A stretch of 9,159 bases of DNA, from assembly GCA_017550765.1 (NCBI GenBank), contig JAFZOC010000290.1, positions 1-9,159 of the forward strand, given 5' to 3'. Both the position numbers and the translations under genes were made by a program. The number at the start of each line of letters is the position of its first letter. Position 1 is the first letter of the stretch. The notes beneath the pieces were generated by a model. It ran no database searches. It saw only the letters and a program-made list of their open reading frames with translations, and had not been told where the DNA came from. This stretch comes from Oscillospiraceae bacterium. GTDB taxonomy: Bacteria > Bacillota_A > Clostridia > Oscillospirales > Oscillospiraceae. Below, piece by piece: positions 7,227 through 9,159 of this stretch.

Positions 7227-9080
7227 ATGAAAAGAACGCTCTCTCTGCTGCTGATCCTGTCCCTGTGTCTCTGTCTGCTCTGCGGCTGCGGGAAGAAGCT
7301 CCCGCCCCCCACGGTCCCCGACGCGCCCACGCCCACGGCCGAGCCCGTCGCCACGGACGCGCCCGCAGACGAGCCCACGCCGGAGCCCGAGCCCGAGCCC
7401 ACGGCCGAGCCTGAGCCGGAGCCCACATCGGAGCCGCTGGCCCAGGTGGATCCCAGTTCCGCCCGCGAGGGCCTCTGGGACGTGGTCCCCTTCGACGAGA
7501 TGCCCTATGAGCGGCCCAGTCTGGACGGCCTGCGCGCGGCGATCGACGCCGTGGGCGAGGCTCTGGACGCCGGCGAGCCCTACGAGGTCATCGAGCCCCT
7601 GCTGGACGCCTGCGACGACGAGTACAGCATCTTCTACACCATGTATTCCATCGCCTTCATCCGCTCCTGCCAGGACACCACCGACACCTACTACGCCGAG
7701 GAGTACGCCTGGCTGGACGAGACCAGCGCCGACATGAGCCAGCTGATCGAGAAGCTGTACTTCCGCTGCGGCATGTCCGACATGGCCCAGGAACTGGAAG
7801 AGAAGTACTTCTGGCCCGGCTTCGCCGAGGAATACGCCGACGACTCCAACACCTTCTACGACGACGAGATGGTGGCCCTGCTGCAAAAGGAGAGCGACCT
7901 GGTGGCCCAGTACCGCGACATGGTCGCCGCCCCCACCGTCACGCTGGCCGACGGCACGGAGGTGGACTATGCCACCTCTCTGGAGGAGTTCACGGGCTAT
8001 GCCTACCTGGACCTGCTGATCCGCTACTACAACGCCTACAACGAGCCCCTGGGCCAGATCTACGCGGATCTGATCCGCGTCCGCCAGGAGCAGGCCGCCC
8101 ATGCCGGCTATGACAGCTACGAGGCCATGGCTTTCGACCACAGCTTCGAGCGCGACTACACGCCGGAAGAGGCCGCCGTGTATCTCCAGGGGATCCGGGA
8201 CCACATCGTGCCCCTGTACAAGGAGGTCGCGGCCAGCGGTCTCCTGTGGTCCGTGGACGCCGGCGCGATCGACGCCGCCCGGCTGGAGCAGGTCCTGCGC
8301 AGCGGTCTCAACGGCATGGGCAAAGACGTGGAGGACACCTACGAGTTCATGGTCCAGTACCGCCTCTGCGACATCAGCTACAGCCCGCTGAAGTCGAACA
8401 TGTCCTTCCAGACCTATCTGGACGCCTACGAGGTGCCCTTCCTCTTCATGGACGCCACCGGCACCCTGGACGACATCACCACCTTCTCCCATGAGTTCGG
8501 CCACTATCTGGACGGCTATCTGAACTTCGACGCCTCCGAGACCATCGACCTGGCCGAGTGCTTCTCCCAGTCCATGGAGCTGCTGATGCTGGCCCGCCTG
8601 GACGACGCGCTGAGCGCCAAGGAGCTGGACGACCTGTATCAGACGAAGATGCTGGACATCCTCTCCATGTATGTGCAGCAGGGCGCTTTCGCCGAGTTCG
8701 AGCATATCGTCTACGCGGCGGATCCGGACGAGCTGGACACGGAGCTCATCAACAGCGCCTTCCTGCAGGTGGCCCAGGACTACGGCTTCTGCGAAGAGGG
8801 CTTCGAGTTCCTCTACGCCATGTTCTGGATAGACATCACCCACTTCTTCGAGCAGCCCTTCTATGTGATCACCTACCCGGTGTCCCACGACATCGCCATG
8901 CAGATCTTCCAGCTGGAGGAGGCCGAGACCGGCGCAGGGCTGGCGAAGTTCCTGGACATGCTGGACCGGGACTACTCCGACATGCTGGAGACCGTGGAGG
9001 ACGCCGGGCTGCAGAGCCCCTTCGATCCCGGCCGGCTGGAGACCGTGGCCGCCACCATGCGCCAGATCCTGCTGGACTGA
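7227..9080 (+). CDS. Lipoprotein M3-like zinc metallopeptidase (oligoendopeptidase F related)
   Basis: This is a predicted membrane-anchored extracellular peptidase of 617 aa. Residues 1-20 form a lipoprotein signal (MKRTLSLLL...) with lipobox LCGC, so Cys21 would be lipidated. A Pro/Glu/Thr-rich linker (about 25-72) follows, then an acidic, mostly helical domain. The zinc site is HEFGH at 422-426 in TTFSHEFGHYLDGYLN, with Glu444 in DLAECFSQSME as probable third ligand and Glu451 seven residues later, as in M3 peptidases. The active-site region HFFEQPFYVITY (His539, Tyr546, Tyr550) matches the H...PFY...Y pattern of M3 oligoendopeptidases. This supports cleavage of short peptides outside the cell, but the substrate is unknown. 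The ATG at 7227 is set by GGAGGT and by the signal peptide; an upstream open stretch to 7119 is not coding. It is its own transcription unit, divergent from the ATPase operon, and no terminator is evident after it. Confidence 0.88.
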   Translation: MKRTLSLLLILSLCLCLLCGCGKKLPPPTVPDAPTPTAEPVATDAPADEPTPEPEPEPTAEPEPEPTSEPLAQVDPSSAREGLWDVVPFDEMPYERPSLDGLRAAIDAVGEALDAGEPYEVIEPLLDACDDEYSIFYTMYSIAFIRSCQDTTDTYYAEEYAWLDETSADMSQLIEKLYFRCGMSDMAQELEEKYFWPGFAEEYADDSNTFYDDEMVALLQKESDLVAQYRDMVAAPTVTLADGTEVDYATSLEEFTGYAYLDLLIRYYNAYNEPLGQIYADLIRVRQEQAAHAGYDSYEAMAFDHSFERDYTPEEAAVYLQGIRDHIVPLYKEVAASGLLWSVDAGAIDAARLEQVLRSGLNGMGKDVEDTYEFMVQYRLCDISYSPLKSNMSFQTYLDAYEVPFLFMDATGTLDDITTFSHEFGHYLDGYLNFDASETIDLAECFSQSMELLMLARLDDALSAKELDDLYQTKMLDILSMYVQQGAFAEFEHIVYAADPDELDTELINSAFLQVAQDYGFCEEGFEFLYAMFWIDITHFFEQPFYVITYPVSHDIAMQIFQLEEAETGAGLAKFLDMLDRDYSDMLETVEDAGLQSPFDPGRLETVAATMRQILLD

Positions 9081-9159
9081 ACGCCCCGGGCCTCTGACGC
9101 GCGCCGCACAGCGCCCGCGTCCCGCCGCGCTCTCCGCACATCGACATACCGACAGGCCG

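Noticed and set aside
7002..8888. A 628-codon open frame on the minus strand opposite the peptidase gene
   Set aside because: It is the codon-aligned complement of the lipoprotein gene; the Val/Gly/His/Gln-rich product has no domain, and the plus-strand reading has a signal peptide and zinc motif.
9081..9159. Terminator or further gene after the peptidase
   Set aside because: The 79 nt are GC-rich without a clear stem plus T-run, and no start codon with a ribosome binding site is visible.

Overview
This is a GC-rich window (roughly two-thirds G+C by eye) that looks like a high-GC anaerobic Clostridium-class bacterium, most likely Oscillospirales/Oscillospiraceae. The evidence is the bacterial V/A-type ATPase gene order, strong AGGAGG-type ribosome binding sites, a clostridial-style lipoprotein metallopeptidase, and GC-rich palindromic intergenic repeats of a kind common in gut Oscillospirales. 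The genus cannot be read from this sequence alone.

Layout. Positions 1-6635, all on the minus strand, hold one V/A-type ATPase operon. In transcription order it encodes subunits H (6635-6321), I (6319-4301), K (4180-3695), E (3673-3083), C (3058-2069), F (2076-1756) and A (1659 to the window edge, cut after 553 codons). This matches the start of the familiar bacterial order H-I-K-E-C-F-A-B-D, so B and D are expected just beyond position 1. The genes are tightly packed: H and I are 1 nt apart, C and F overlap, and most other gaps are 20-100 nt. The one conspicuous internal gap is I-K (4181-4300), which carries three consecutive GC-rich hairpins before a strong ribosome binding site for the multicopy rotor subunit K. 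A sigma-A type promoter (TTGAAA, 17 nt, TATGAT) at 6755-6727 drives the operon. Its predicted leader of about 85 nt contains two strong hairpins.

Positions 6636-7226 are a divergent intergenic region. Besides the operon promoter and leader it contains several palindromes (6830-6848, 6932-6966, 7022-7056), a 26-nt-period tandem repeat (7094-7144), and an extended -10 promoter (TGCTATACT, 7170-7178) for the plus-strand gene.

Positions 7227-9080 (plus strand) encode a 617-residue secreted lipoprotein with an M3-like (oligoendopeptidase F related) zinc metallopeptidase domain. Nothing is recognised in 9081-9159.

How it works together: the ATPase genes encode a membrane-bound rotary pump or synthase. 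A is the catalytic head subunit; E and H form the peripheral stalk; C and F belong to the central axle; K is the rotor ring and I is the stator channel. The K subunit carries the residue set that binds Na+ in the Enterococcus hirae enzyme, so Na+ coupling is the favoured reading. The peptidase lipoprotein is a separate transcription unit with no evident functional link. No unprecedented system was found; the most interesting signals are RNA-structure and repeat features in the non-coding gaps.
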